Positions 1 to 6,126 of a DNA stretch of 64,000 bases are shown here, piece by piece; the stretch's first letter is position 1; each line of letters begins with the position of its first letter. Source of the stretch: Gemmatimonadota bacterium (GTDB lineage: Bacteria; Gemmatimonadota; Gemmatimonadetes; Gemmatimonadales; GWC2-71-9); the NCBI GenBank assembly GCA_009692185.1, contig SHZT01000010.1, positions 1-64,000 on the forward strand. Direction: 5' to 3'. The translations under genes and the position numbers were made by a program. A model generated the notes under the pieces. That model did not search any database and was not told where the DNA came from. It was given only the letters and a program-made list of their open reading frames with translations.

Positions 1-416
1 ATCGCCGCAAGCGTCGCGTTGGATTTCAGGTCGTCGAACACCACCTTGTCATACGTGTCCCGGTTGGTGTGCCAGGTGTAGTTCCCGTAGTTCCACCCCA
101 GGGAGCCCAGGCCGAACGACGGCGCGCCGTAACACGCGAACGATGCACCGTCGCTCCCGCCGCCCGACGGCGTGCCGGTGCCGGTGTAGGTGATCTGGCT
201 CTGGAGTTCGGCGGGGAGCTTGCCGAGCCACTGCTGAAGGTGCGCGCCGCCGTTCGGCAGCCCGCCACCGCCCATTCTCACCACGCGTCCGGTGCCGTTG
301 TCCTGGTTGAACGCCGCCTGGAGTCCCTTGATGACTTCGGGATGGTCTTCGGTCCACGCGCGCGAGCCGATGAGTCCGCTTTCTTCCGCGGCCCAGTGGC
401 CGGCAATGGTTGTTCC
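1..416 (-). pseudogene. M28-family zinc aminopeptidase, C-terminal fragment
   Basis: The minus-strand frame is open from a TGA at 417-419 to the left edge. Its translation begins GTTIAGHWAAEESGLIGSRA and ends near TWHTNRDTYDKVVFDDL. The paired glutamates in WAAEESGL match the catalytic/metal-binding Glu-Glu of M28 peptidases, and the HTNRDTYDKV segment matches the C-terminal zinc-ligand His region. The N-terminal half, which should carry the HxDS-type and Asp ligands, is absent: upstream of the fragment lie only a 28-bp tandem repeat and non-coding sequence. The C-terminus runs off the window. It is therefore a 5'-truncated, probably inactive gene, or a mis-join in the assembly. The family assignment is fairly secure; the cause of truncation is not known. 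Confidence 0.6.
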
Positions 417-480
417 TCACCCCCTGTCCCCCTCTCGTTGTTCCTCACCCCCTGTCCCCCTCTCCCATACGGGAGAGGGG
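409..480. repeat. 28-bp tandem repeat ending in a perfect hairpin
   Basis: A 28-bp C-rich unit beginning GTTGTTCCTCACCCCC occurs twice in exact tandem (409-436 and 437-464). The second copy runs into a 10-bp perfect stem, CCCCTCTCCC (457-466), loop ATAC, GGGAGAGGGG (471-480). It resembles the dispersed REP-like palindromes of many bacterial genomes. It lies exactly where the peptidase reading frame breaks, so it may mark an insertion or recombination point. No transposase is near. Confidence 0.6.
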
Positions 481-719
481 GAACATTGGGCGAGTGTTTT
501 GGGTTCGTCCCGCAAGAATTTGATGGGGCAGTCTCCGTAATACCTCATACCGTGTCACTCACTTGCTCTCATCCGTGAGGCGGCGATGCGGGAACGACAG
601 ATGGTAACCACCACACAGCAAGCCAGGCAGCTCCGAAGGCACCAGACACCTGGGGAGGCGTTCGGCTGGAAGCCTACCCGTTGAGTAGCTTACAGCCCTC
701 ACTCCAACACGAGGCAGTC
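481..719. other. Intergenic region without recognisable gene
   Basis: Between the repeat and the THX gene I see no frame with convincing coding character, no tRNA-like T-loop and no strong promoter consensus. The region must contain the promoter of the THX-DinB pair, but I could not place it. Confidence 0.4.
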
Positions 720-827
720 ATGGGCAAAGGCGACAGGAAGAGCAGGAAGGGCAAGATCTGGCGGGGCTCATTCGGCAACCGGCGCAAGCGCAAGAAGAAG
801 AAGACGGCGAACGCGTCGAAACAGTAG
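720..827 (+). CDS. 30S ribosomal protein THX (bTHX), 35 aa
   Basis: The 35-residue product starts MGKGDRKSRKGKIWRGSFGN and ends in a run of Lys/Arg. This closely matches Thermus thermophilus Thx ([20 protein letters not shown]...), a tiny basic protein that packs into the head of the 30S subunit. A GAGG at 711-714 lies five bases before the ATG. The gene is followed five bases later by the DinB-fold gene, so the two are probably co-transcribed. The extra eight or so residues at the C-terminus (KTANASKQ) extend beyond the Thermus protein. Such small genes are often missed by gene finders. The identification is strong from the conserved GKGD...GKIWRG core. Confidence 0.9.
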   Translation: MGKGDRKSRKGKIWRGSFGNRRKRKKKKTANASKQ

Positions 828-832
828 GGAAA

Positions 833-1396
833 ATGGCCCAGATTCAGAATCCCCAGCTCGCGGAACTCGCGACGAAACTCGAGGGCCACATGCGCCTCGC
901 CCAGGCGGTGGCGGGGGGCTTGAGCCCCGCGCAACTCGCGTGGCAGGCCAGTCCCGAGTCGTGGGGGGTGGCGCAGTGCCTCGAGCACCTCGTGTTCTCC
1001 ATCGAGGCGAACGAGCTCCCGGTTCCCTCCATGATGGCCGCTGCCGGCAAGCCGGCGACGCCCAGCTACTCGCCCTGGAAGTCCGGCTGGTTCGGCGGGT
1101 TCATCATCAAGGGGGCGACCCCCGGCTCACGGGCGGTGAAAACCCGGCGGAAATTCGTGCCCGTCACCGTGCGGCCCGACGTGCTCCGCCGCTGGGTCGA
1201 AAAGCACGAGCTGCTGATGAAGTGGATTCGCATGGCGGACGGGCTGGACGTGACGCGCATTCGCGTCCCTTCCCCGATTGTCCCGTTCCTGAGCTACCAC
1301 CTCGGCGACTCCCTGACCATTAACGTGATTCACGCCGAGCGGCATTTGCGGCAGGCGGAGCGGGTCAAGACGAAGCCGGGGTTTCCGAAGGCGTGA
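833..1396 (+). CDS. DinB-like four-helix protein
   Basis: The 187-residue soluble protein has the DinB/YfiT-like pattern: an N-terminal helix LAELATKLEGHMRLAQAVAGGL, a WGVAQCLEHL segment with a candidate metal-ligand His, and a C-terminal HAERHLRQAERV carrying two further histidines. DinB-superfamily proteins use three such histidines to bind a divalent metal; members include thiol-dependent transferases and many proteins of unknown role. The start ATG follows AGGGAAA, five bases after the THX stop. The exact substrate cannot be deduced. It is head-to-tail with padR across a shared hairpin. Confidence 0.75.
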   Translation: MAQIQNPQLAELATKLEGHMRLAQAVAGGLSPAQLAWQASPESWGVAQCLEHLVFSIEANELPVPSMMAAAGKPATPSYSPWKSGWFGGFIIKGATPGSRAVKTRRKFVPVTVRPDVLRRWVEKHELLMKWIRMADGLDVTRIRVPSPIVPFLSYHLGDSLTINVIHAERHLRQAERVKTKPGFPKA

Positions 1397-1406
1397 ACGC
1401 AGGAGA

Positions 1407-1453
1407 GGCAGGAGGGGCAGGTCTGCCTCCCTGCCTCGCCTGCCCCTCCTGCC
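1407..1453. terminator. Hairpin between convergent genes
   Basis: A 15-bp perfect inverted repeat, GGCAGGAGGGGCAGG (1407-1421) and its complement (1439-1453), lies with a 17-nt loop between the DinB gene (+) and padR (-). There is no clear T-run on either side, so it may act as a bidirectional transcription barrier rather than a textbook intrinsic terminator. Confidence 0.55.
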
Positions 1454-1462
1454 TACCTTCCC

Positions 1463-2002
1463 CTACCCTATCAGCGCTTCAATCTCTTTCGCCGCGCGAT
1501 CCAGGATCTCCGGAATCTTCTTTTTCTTCTCGATGTCCAGGCCCGACCGCATCGCGGCGCGGTAGGCCAGGGCCACGAGGCGGCTCGAAGCCTTGGTGAT
1601 GTCGGCGACCGGTTCGCTGACGAGCTGATCGATGGCGCCCGAGACGCGATCGAAAATGTCTTCCACGGTTCCCTTGTGGGTTTCGAGGAATTGCCGGCCC
1701 AGGTCGGTGATGGCGTAGACCTTCTTCTCATCCACGGTGCTCGCCTTGACCAGGCCTTCGTCTTCCAGCCACTGCAACGTCGGGTAGACCGTGCCGGGAG
1801 ACGGCTTGTAGCAGCCCTTCGTTTCCTCTTCCAGCGCCTTCATGACTTCGTAGCCGTGCATGGGCTTGTCACGCAGGAGCTTGAGGATCACGTACTTCAT
1901 GTCGCCGGACTCGAACCACTGTCCGCGCCGGCCACGACGCATTCCAGGACCCCAGAACCACGACCCCGGGTCGAACCCGAAGCCCCAAGCACTACCCCTC
2001 AT
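1463..2002 (-). CDS. PadR-family transcriptional regulator
   Basis: The 179-residue protein has a Gly/Trp-rich N-terminal extension (about residues 1-33), then the PadR winged helix: MKYVILKLLRDKPMHGYEVM, with the SPGTVYPTLQWLEDEGLV recognition helix and wing (about 34-110). A C-terminal helical dimerisation part follows and ends KEIEALIG. PadR proteins are usually ligand-responsive repressors, often of efflux or stress genes and of themselves. A GAGG lies five bases before the ATG. The gene has its own promoter, overlapped by a perfect palindrome, which suggests autoregulation. The gene it mainly controls is not evident; it is convergent with the DinB gene and downstream of a DoxX-like gene. 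Confidence 0.9.
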   Translation of the reverse strand: MRGSAWGFGFDPGSWFWGPGMRRGRRGQWFESGDMKYVILKLLRDKPMHGYEVMKALEEETKGCYKPSPGTVYPTLQWLEDEGLVKASTVDEKKVYAITDLGRQFLETHKGTVEDIFDRVSGAIDQLVSEPVADITKASSRLVALAYRAAMRSGLDIEKKKKIPEILDRAAKEIEALIG

Positions 2003-2043
2003 GATGACCTCATTAACTACTGTTGGGAACTACACTTACATCT

Positions 2044-2093
2044 TACGATACATCTACAAGTAGTATCGTACGATATATCTTTACGGTAGTCAA
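2044..2093 (-). promoter_or_regulatory. padR promoter with overlapping palindromic operator
   Basis: On the minus strand TTGACT (2093-2088) is followed after exactly 17 bases by TACGAT (2070-2065), a plausible sigma-70 promoter for padR. The -10 element lies inside a perfect 12-bp palindrome TATCGTACGATA (2064-2075). A further half-site TACGATAC (2044-2051) pairs with GTATCGTA (2063-2070). A bound dimer would block the promoter. The region is clearly more AT-rich than its surroundings. Confidence 0.65.
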
Positions 2094-2109
2094 GGCGTCC
2101 AGGTTTCGC

Positions 2110-2523
2110 CTACCCGCCCAGGCTGTACGGCCACGCCGAGCCGGCGTAGCAGGCCATGAACAGGGCCCCACCCATGAGCCCCAGGTTCTTCCAGAACATG
2201 ATCCGGTCGATCATCCGGCCGGTGGGGTCAGTCACGGTCCAGTAGTTGTGCATCATGAACGTCACGGGCAGGAGGAAAAGCACGACGAGCCCGGCACCGA
2301 TATAGCGGTGGTATCCCAGCGCGATCAGGATCGATCCCACCCACGCCATCGCCGCGCTCCCCAGGACGGCCATCTTGGGAGCCGGAACCTTCTTGCTCGC
2401 GGCATACCCGCTGAGTCCGGCGAGCTGGGTGAAATGGCCCGTCGTCAATACCGTGAAGCAGAGGGCGAACAACACGCGCCCCCCGATGTGCATCCATGGC
2501 CACAGCTGATCAAGCCATTCCAT
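2110..2523 (-). CDS. DoxX-like membrane protein
   Basis: From the ATG at 2523, preceded by GGAGG with five-base spacing, the product is 137 residues (MEWLDQLWPWMH...). An upstream in-frame start at 2616 would add an implausible extension that reads through the terminator of the next gene. Four hydrophobic segments are visible: about 8-30, 48-68, 72-92 and 110-130. The pattern fits the DoxX/DoxD-like family (four-helix inner-membrane proteins), some of which join redox or thiosulfate-linked complexes. There is no catalytic motif and the function is not known. It stands alone between a terminator upstream and the padR promoter downstream. Confidence 0.7.
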   Translation of the reverse strand: MEWLDQLWPWMHIGGRVLFALCFTVLTTGHFTQLAGLSGYAASKKVPAPKMAVLGSAAMAWVGSILIALGYHRYIGAGLVVLFLLPVTFMMHNYWTVTDPTGRMIDRIMFWKNLGLMGGALFMACYAGSAWPYSLGG

Positions 2524-2582
2524 GCGACCTCCAGTGGAAGCGGGGAAAAGGCATCTCTTGGAAGGTGTGCGGAAAGGCGGGG

Positions 2583-2625
2583 AAAAAGAAGCGGCGGGTG
2601 GAGCCAGGGATCCCACCCGCCGCTT
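2583..2625 (-). terminator. Intrinsic terminator after the PDZ gene
   Basis: On the minus strand a 13-bp stem AAGCGGCGGGTGG / CCACCCGCCGCTT (arms 2613-2625 and 2589-2601) is followed directly by CTTTTTCC. This is a strong rho-independent terminator 26 bases beyond the stop of the PDZ-domain gene. Confidence 0.85.
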
Positions 2626-2650
2626 TACTGCGTACCGTCGTACCAGCCTT

Positions 2651-3595
2651 CTAGTTCTGCCCCCAGAAGTAGCCGCGGTCTGTGGAAGGGACCTTGGCGG
2701 TCACCGTCACTCGCTTCTTCTGCCTGAGGACCTGGATCTCGAACGCTTCCCCACCCTCGTAAGAGCGCATGACGCGCATGGCCTGCGAGGGACTCGTGGC
2801 CTTGCGGGCGCCGATCGAGAGAATCACGTCGCCACCCTTCAAGCCCAGTGAACTGTCACGCGGGGCCCGGAGGACCAGGACACCCTCGGTCGTGCCGAAG
2901 TACTCGCCCAAATCCTTGTTCACCGACACCAGCTCGACGTCGAGCCAGCCGCCTGGGATCTTGCCGATCTCGAAGATCTCCGGCATGTCCATTCTCATCC
3001 GCTCGCCCGGGATTCTCGTGACCCCCCCGGGTTCGTCCGAGAACGCGTAGGCGTACCCGCCGGGCAACTCCATGGCCACCATGGTGATCCGCTTGCGATC
3101 GGCGGCACGACGGTATTCAACCGTCACCGTGTCACCCACTTCGATATTCTCGCCCTGCCGCATGATCTCGCTGGCCGGATCGTCCATCCCCTCCAGCTTG
3201 ACGCCGTTGAACAGCGTGACGATATCGCCAGAGCGGAGCCCCGCCTTTTCGGCCGGAGACCCCGGGGTGACCGCCGTGACCTTGGCGCCCGCGGTGTCGG
3301 GGAACTGGGACATGTTGAAGCCGAACTTGGGCCGGCGCATCATGGTGAGCTGTGGCGCGATCTTGAACGCGCGGCCCATTTCGCCCGGGGACAGGACCTC
3401 GACCCGCATGCGCGAACCGTCTCCCGCCTGGCCCAGGGCGCGACGCAGTTCCTGCAACTGCTGCTGCAGGTCTTCCAGTTTCTTTTCCGCCTCGCGGCGC
3501 TGGGCGTCGGTCATGGGCTGCTGCTGGACATATGCCTGCACCGTACCCGCGAATGTCGCGGTGAGCGCCAAGGCAACGATGAGTATGCGTTTCAT
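2651..3595 (-). CDS. Secreted protein with two PDZ domains
   Basis: The start is ATG 3595, preceded by GAGGAA; longer in-frame starts would overlap the anti-sigma gene. The 314-residue product has a signal peptide (MKRILIVALALTATFAGTVQA), then a short Gln/Glu/Lys-rich coiled coil (about 28-55). Two PDZ domains follow: one around 90-175 (AVTPGSPAEKAGLRSGDIVTLFNG) and one around 220-300 (VLRAPRDSSLGLKGGDVILSIG). No protease domain is present, so it is likely a periplasmic adaptor or chaperone that recognises protein C-termini, as PDZ modules of the HtrA and RseP systems do. It lies just after the ECF sigma/anti-sigma pair in the same direction, which suggests an envelope-stress operon; a role in regulated proteolysis of the anti-sigma factor is speculative. 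Confidence 0.8.
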   Translation of the reverse strand: MKRILIVALALTATFAGTVQAYVQQQPMTDAQRREAEKKLEDLQQQLQELRRALGQAGDGSRMRVEVLSPGEMGRAFKIAPQLTMMRRPKFGFNMSQFPDTAGAKVTAVTPGSPAEKAGLRSGDIVTLFNGVKLEGMDDPASEIMRQGENIEVGDTVTVEYRRAADRKRITMVAMELPGGYAYAFSDEPGGVTRIPGERMRMDMPEIFEIGKIPGGWLDVELVSVNKDLGEYFGTTEGVLVLRAPRDSSLGLKGGDVILSIGARKATSPSQAMRVMRSYEGGEAFEIQVLRQKKRVTVTAKVPSTDRGYFWGQN

Positions 3596-3621
3596 GGTTC
3601 CTCTTCTGGTGTCTTTCAGGT

Positions 3622-4212
3622 TCACATCCCGAGGTATGCCGCTCGGGTCACGTGGACGTTGACCAGTCCCTGCATCAACTCCACACGGTTCCGCCACAGG
3701 TCCTGCTCCCGGGTGGGCGAGCCGGAGGTCAGCACCGGCTGACCCAGCTGGGCGTCGATCGAGGCGATACGGTCTTCCAGTTCCGATACGGCACCCGCCG
3801 TGGCGCCGGTGAGCACCCGGCTCTCCGGGTCGATCGCGCGAAGCTTGGCTTCCAGCTCCTGCGAATGACTGATGAGCGCCGCCACTTCGACCGCGCGGGT
3901 CGCTTCCATTTTCCGGTGGTCGTACACCCGCGTGCCGATGATGCCCCCCAGCGAGGCCGCAATGGCGACGGCGGCCCAGCGGACATGGGTCGTCCGCTGC
4001 TGCCGCCGTTCCGCCACTACCCGATCGCGAATGACCGGCCAGCGGTCACGCGGCGGGTTCAATGTCGGCAGTGCCTTGAGCCGGGCGACGCGCTGATGCA
4101 GCACGTCCAGCTCTTTCTGGCACTCGGTGCACTCTCCGTGGTGGCGTCGGGCCCAGGAACTGCCCTCGCCGGCCTTGAGAGCGAGAAGGTCTTCCGTCGT
4201 GCAATGGATCAT
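3622..4212 (-). CDS. Zinc-binding transmembrane anti-sigma factor
   Basis: The 196-residue protein starts at an ATG that overlaps the sigma-factor stop (ATGA). The N-terminal domain contains H24-x3-C28-x2-C31 (in HHGECTECQ), the zinc-binding anti-sigma signature. A single transmembrane helix (about 79-95, AAVAIAASLGGIIG) follows, then a periplasmic region with a heptad-like helix (about 105-165). This layout matches membrane anchors that hold an ECF sigma factor until the periplasmic side is cleaved or bound. Translational coupling with the sigma gene supports a cognate pair. The inducing signal is unknown. Confidence 0.85.
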   Translation of the reverse strand: MIHCTTEDLLALKAGEGSSWARRHHGECTECQKELDVLHQRVARLKALPTLNPPRDRWPVIRDRVVAERRQQRTTHVRWAAVAIAASLGGIIGTRVYDHRKMEATRAVEVAALISHSQELEAKLRAIDPESRVLTGATAGAVSELEDRIASIDAQLGQPVLTSGSPTREQDLWRNRVELMQGLVNVHVTRAAYLGM

Positions 4213-4814
4213 TGGGTCAGCTCCTTGCCGAGCATTTTCTTCAGTCGTGTGTGGGCGCGGGCGAGCTGGGACTTGGAAAAGCTCACCGTCTTGCCCATGA
4301 GCTCGGCGATTTCCTCGTGCGTGTATCCCTCGACATCGTGCATCCAGACCACCGAACGAGACGTATCCGATAACCGGGCCAGTGCCGCCTCGAGATCGAG
4401 CTGGAGGCCCACGTCGGGCGGGGCCTCTCCCACCGCTATGCCTTCGCCTGCCTCGTCGTCCAGCGGCTCCGTGTCGCGGTACTTGGCCGACCGGTGCCGG
4501 ATCAGCGCCTTGCTCGCGGCGATCCGCTTGATCCAGGCCGTCAGGCTCCCGCCTTCGGTACCGCGAAACCGCGAGATACTGCGGCACACCTCGAAGAACG
4601 TTTCCTGCAACACGTCCTCGGCATCCTCCGCCGTCCGGCACATGCGCCTGGCCAGCGAGTACACCGTGCCTTCGTAGGCGCGAAAGAGCCCCTCCAGCGC
4701 GTCTGCATCGCCGGTCTTGGCGCGCTGGATCGCAAGCTCATCTACCGAGAGAATGTTGGCCAAGGTCCCCATGTTGTCGCTTGATAGATACACCGCAAGG
4801 CGCATTGGTCGCAT
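4209..4814 (-). CDS. ECF-type RNA polymerase sigma factor (RpoE-like)
   Basis: The 201-residue protein has the two ECF domains. Sigma-2 is at about 40-105 (FRAYEGTVYSLARRMCR, AEDVLQETFFEV), and sigma-4 at about 140-195 (VVWMHDVEGYTHEEIAELMG, a helix-turn-helix for the -35 element). It directs RNA polymerase to a small stress regulon. The start is uncertain: ATG 4814 gives 201 residues, while ATG 4772 (MGTLANIL...) gives 187; neither has a clear ribosome-binding site. It forms a coupled operon with its anti-sigma factor and probably the PDZ protein. The 5' region contains an unusual array of 8-nt repeats. Confidence 0.85.
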   Translation of the reverse strand: MRPMRLAVYLSSDNMGTLANILSVDELAIQRAKTGDADALEGLFRAYEGTVYSLARRMCRTAEDAEDVLQETFFEVCRSISRFRGTEGGSLTAWIKRIAASKALIRHRSAKYRDTEPLDDEAGEGIAVGEAPPDVGLQLDLEAALARLSDTSRSVVWMHDVEGYTHEEIAELMGKTVSFSKSQLARAHTRLKKMLGKELTQ

Positions 4815-4824
4815 ATGGGACTGG

Positions 4825-4976
4825 CGGATGAACGGATGAGCGGATGAGCGGTTGAGACAATCCGCCGTAAGTGGTTGCCATTTAACAGTTTACTGGCGAT
4901 GATGACGCCATGATGTCGCCATGATGTCGCCATAGGGTACAGTCCGCTCATCCGCCTATCCGCGCATCCGCCTCGT
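4825..4976. repeat. Paired 8-nt repeat arrays in inverted orientation
   Basis: Four copies of an 8-nt unit (CGGATGAA, CGGATGAG, CGGATGAG, CGGTTGAG; 4825-4856) lie before the sigma gene. An opposite-strand array (CTCATCCG, CCTATCCG, CGCATCCG; about 4947-4970) lies just before the iron-exporter start. The two could pair across an 88-nt loop. The loop itself contains three near-copies of an 11-mer like GATGTCGCCAT (about 4902-4934). A closely related unit flanks the terminator at 45.9 kb. Confidence 0.6.
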
Positions 4977-4977
4977 C

Positions 4978-6126
4978 ATGTATCATACTCCCGTGCCACC
5001 CACCCCCAACGGCCACACCGACCCGCGTACCATCGCCAACTGGCGGCACCATTTTGCCGACGAGGCGGATGCGGCGCACCTGTACCGCGTGCTCGCCGGG
5101 CTCGAGCCCAACCCCAAGGCCCGGGACGTGTACCTCCGCCTGGCCGATGTGGAAGACCGTCACACGACGATCTGGCGGAAGCTCTTGACCGACCACGGCA
5201 TCGAGGCCGGGACGCCCTCCCCGTCTCTCAAAGCCCGCCTCATGGCCTGGGCCGCCAAGCGGTTCGGGCCCTCGATTCTCCTCGGCGCCCTGCTGCGCGA
5301 GGAAGGCCAGGAGGTAAAGGGCTACCTCGACCTCTATAAGGAAACCAACCCCGGCAACGTGAAGGACGCGGCGCTCACGCTGGCCAAGGAATCCGCCGAG
5401 CACGCCGAGACTCTATCCGGCCTCGCGGGGAAGCCGGGCGAGCCGTGGCATCGCACGGAATCGGGCGGGTTTCTGCGGAACGTGGTCTACGGCTTCAACG
5501 ACGGCCTTACGGCCAACTTCGGCCTGGTGGCCGGCGTCATCGGCGCGGCTGTGGCGCCGCATGTCATTGTGGTCTCGGGCGTCGCCGGCATGATCGCCGA
5601 CGCTCTCTCGATGGGCTCGTCCGGCTACCTCGCCGCCAAGAGCGAACGCGAGGTGTACGCGCACGAGATCGAAATGGAGCGCGAAGAGATCGAGATGATG
5701 CCCGACGTGGAGCGGGAAGAACTGGCCCTGATCTATGAGGCCAAGGGCGTCCAGAAGGAGCAGGCCGAGCGGATGGCGCGGGACGTCATGGCCGACCCGG
5801 TGCGCGCGCTCGAGGAGAAGGTGCGCGAGGAGCTGAAGATCGGCGAGGCCCACACCACGCCGATGAAAGAAGCCTGGATCACGGGCACCGCCACCGCGGT
5901 GGGCGCGGTGATCCCCGTGGCGCCGTTCTTCCTGTTCGAGACCAGCGTGGCTATGTGGACGTCGTTCGCCATCTCGATGCTATCCCACTTCGGCGTGGGC
6001 GCCGCCCGGAGCGTGTTCACCGGGCGGGGTATTTTCCGGAGCGGCTTCGACATGTTCGTGGTGGGTTTGGGCGTGGCGGGCGTGGGGTACGTCGTCGGCG
6101 ACCTGGTCGCCAGGTGGATGGCCTAG
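4978..6126 (+). CDS. Ferritin-like/VIT1 membrane iron exporter (MbfA-type)
   Basis: The 382-residue protein joins two domains. The N-terminal part (about 20-150) is a ferritin-like (erythrin) four-helix domain with Glu/His pairs typical of a di-iron site: HFADEADAAHLYR, DVEDRHT, LREEGQEV, ESAEHAET. The C-terminal part (about 160-380) is a VIT1/CCC1-type transporter with GFNDGLTANFGLVAGV, a cytoplasmic acidic helix rich in Glu (about 230-290), and further membrane helices. The same fusion is known in MbfA, which exports iron and protects against iron and peroxide stress. The gene is divergent from the ECF sigma operon, and its stop overlaps the leuS stop in a shared CTAG. Fe or Mn specificity cannot be read from the sequence. 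Confidence 0.85.
   Translation: MYHTPVPPTPNGHTDPRTIANWRHHFADEADAAHLYRVLAGLEPNPKARDVYLRLADVEDRHTTIWRKLLTDHGIEAGTPSPSLKARLMAWAAKRFGPSILLGALLREEGQEVKGYLDLYKETNPGNVKDAALTLAKESAEHAETLSGLAGKPGEPWHRTESGGFLRNVVYGFNDGLTANFGLVAGVIGAAVAPHVIVVSGVAGMIADALSMGSSGYLAAKSEREVYAHEIEMEREEIEMMPDVEREELALIYEAKGVQKEQAERMARDVMADPVRALEEKVREELKIGEAHTTPMKEAWITGTATAVGAVIPVAPFFLFETSVAMWTSFAISMLSHFGVGAARSVFTGRGIFRSGFDMFVVGLGVAGVGYVVGDLVARWMA

Noticed and set aside
409-480. Insertion-sequence end
   Set aside because: No transposase, no target duplication and no matching inverted end was seen nearby.
481-719. A tRNA or small RNA before the THX gene
   Set aside because: No T-loop GTTCGA-type sequence with a matching acceptor stem could be found by eye.
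4825-4976. CRISPR array
   Set aside because: The units are 8 nt and contiguous without spacers, and there is no cas gene.
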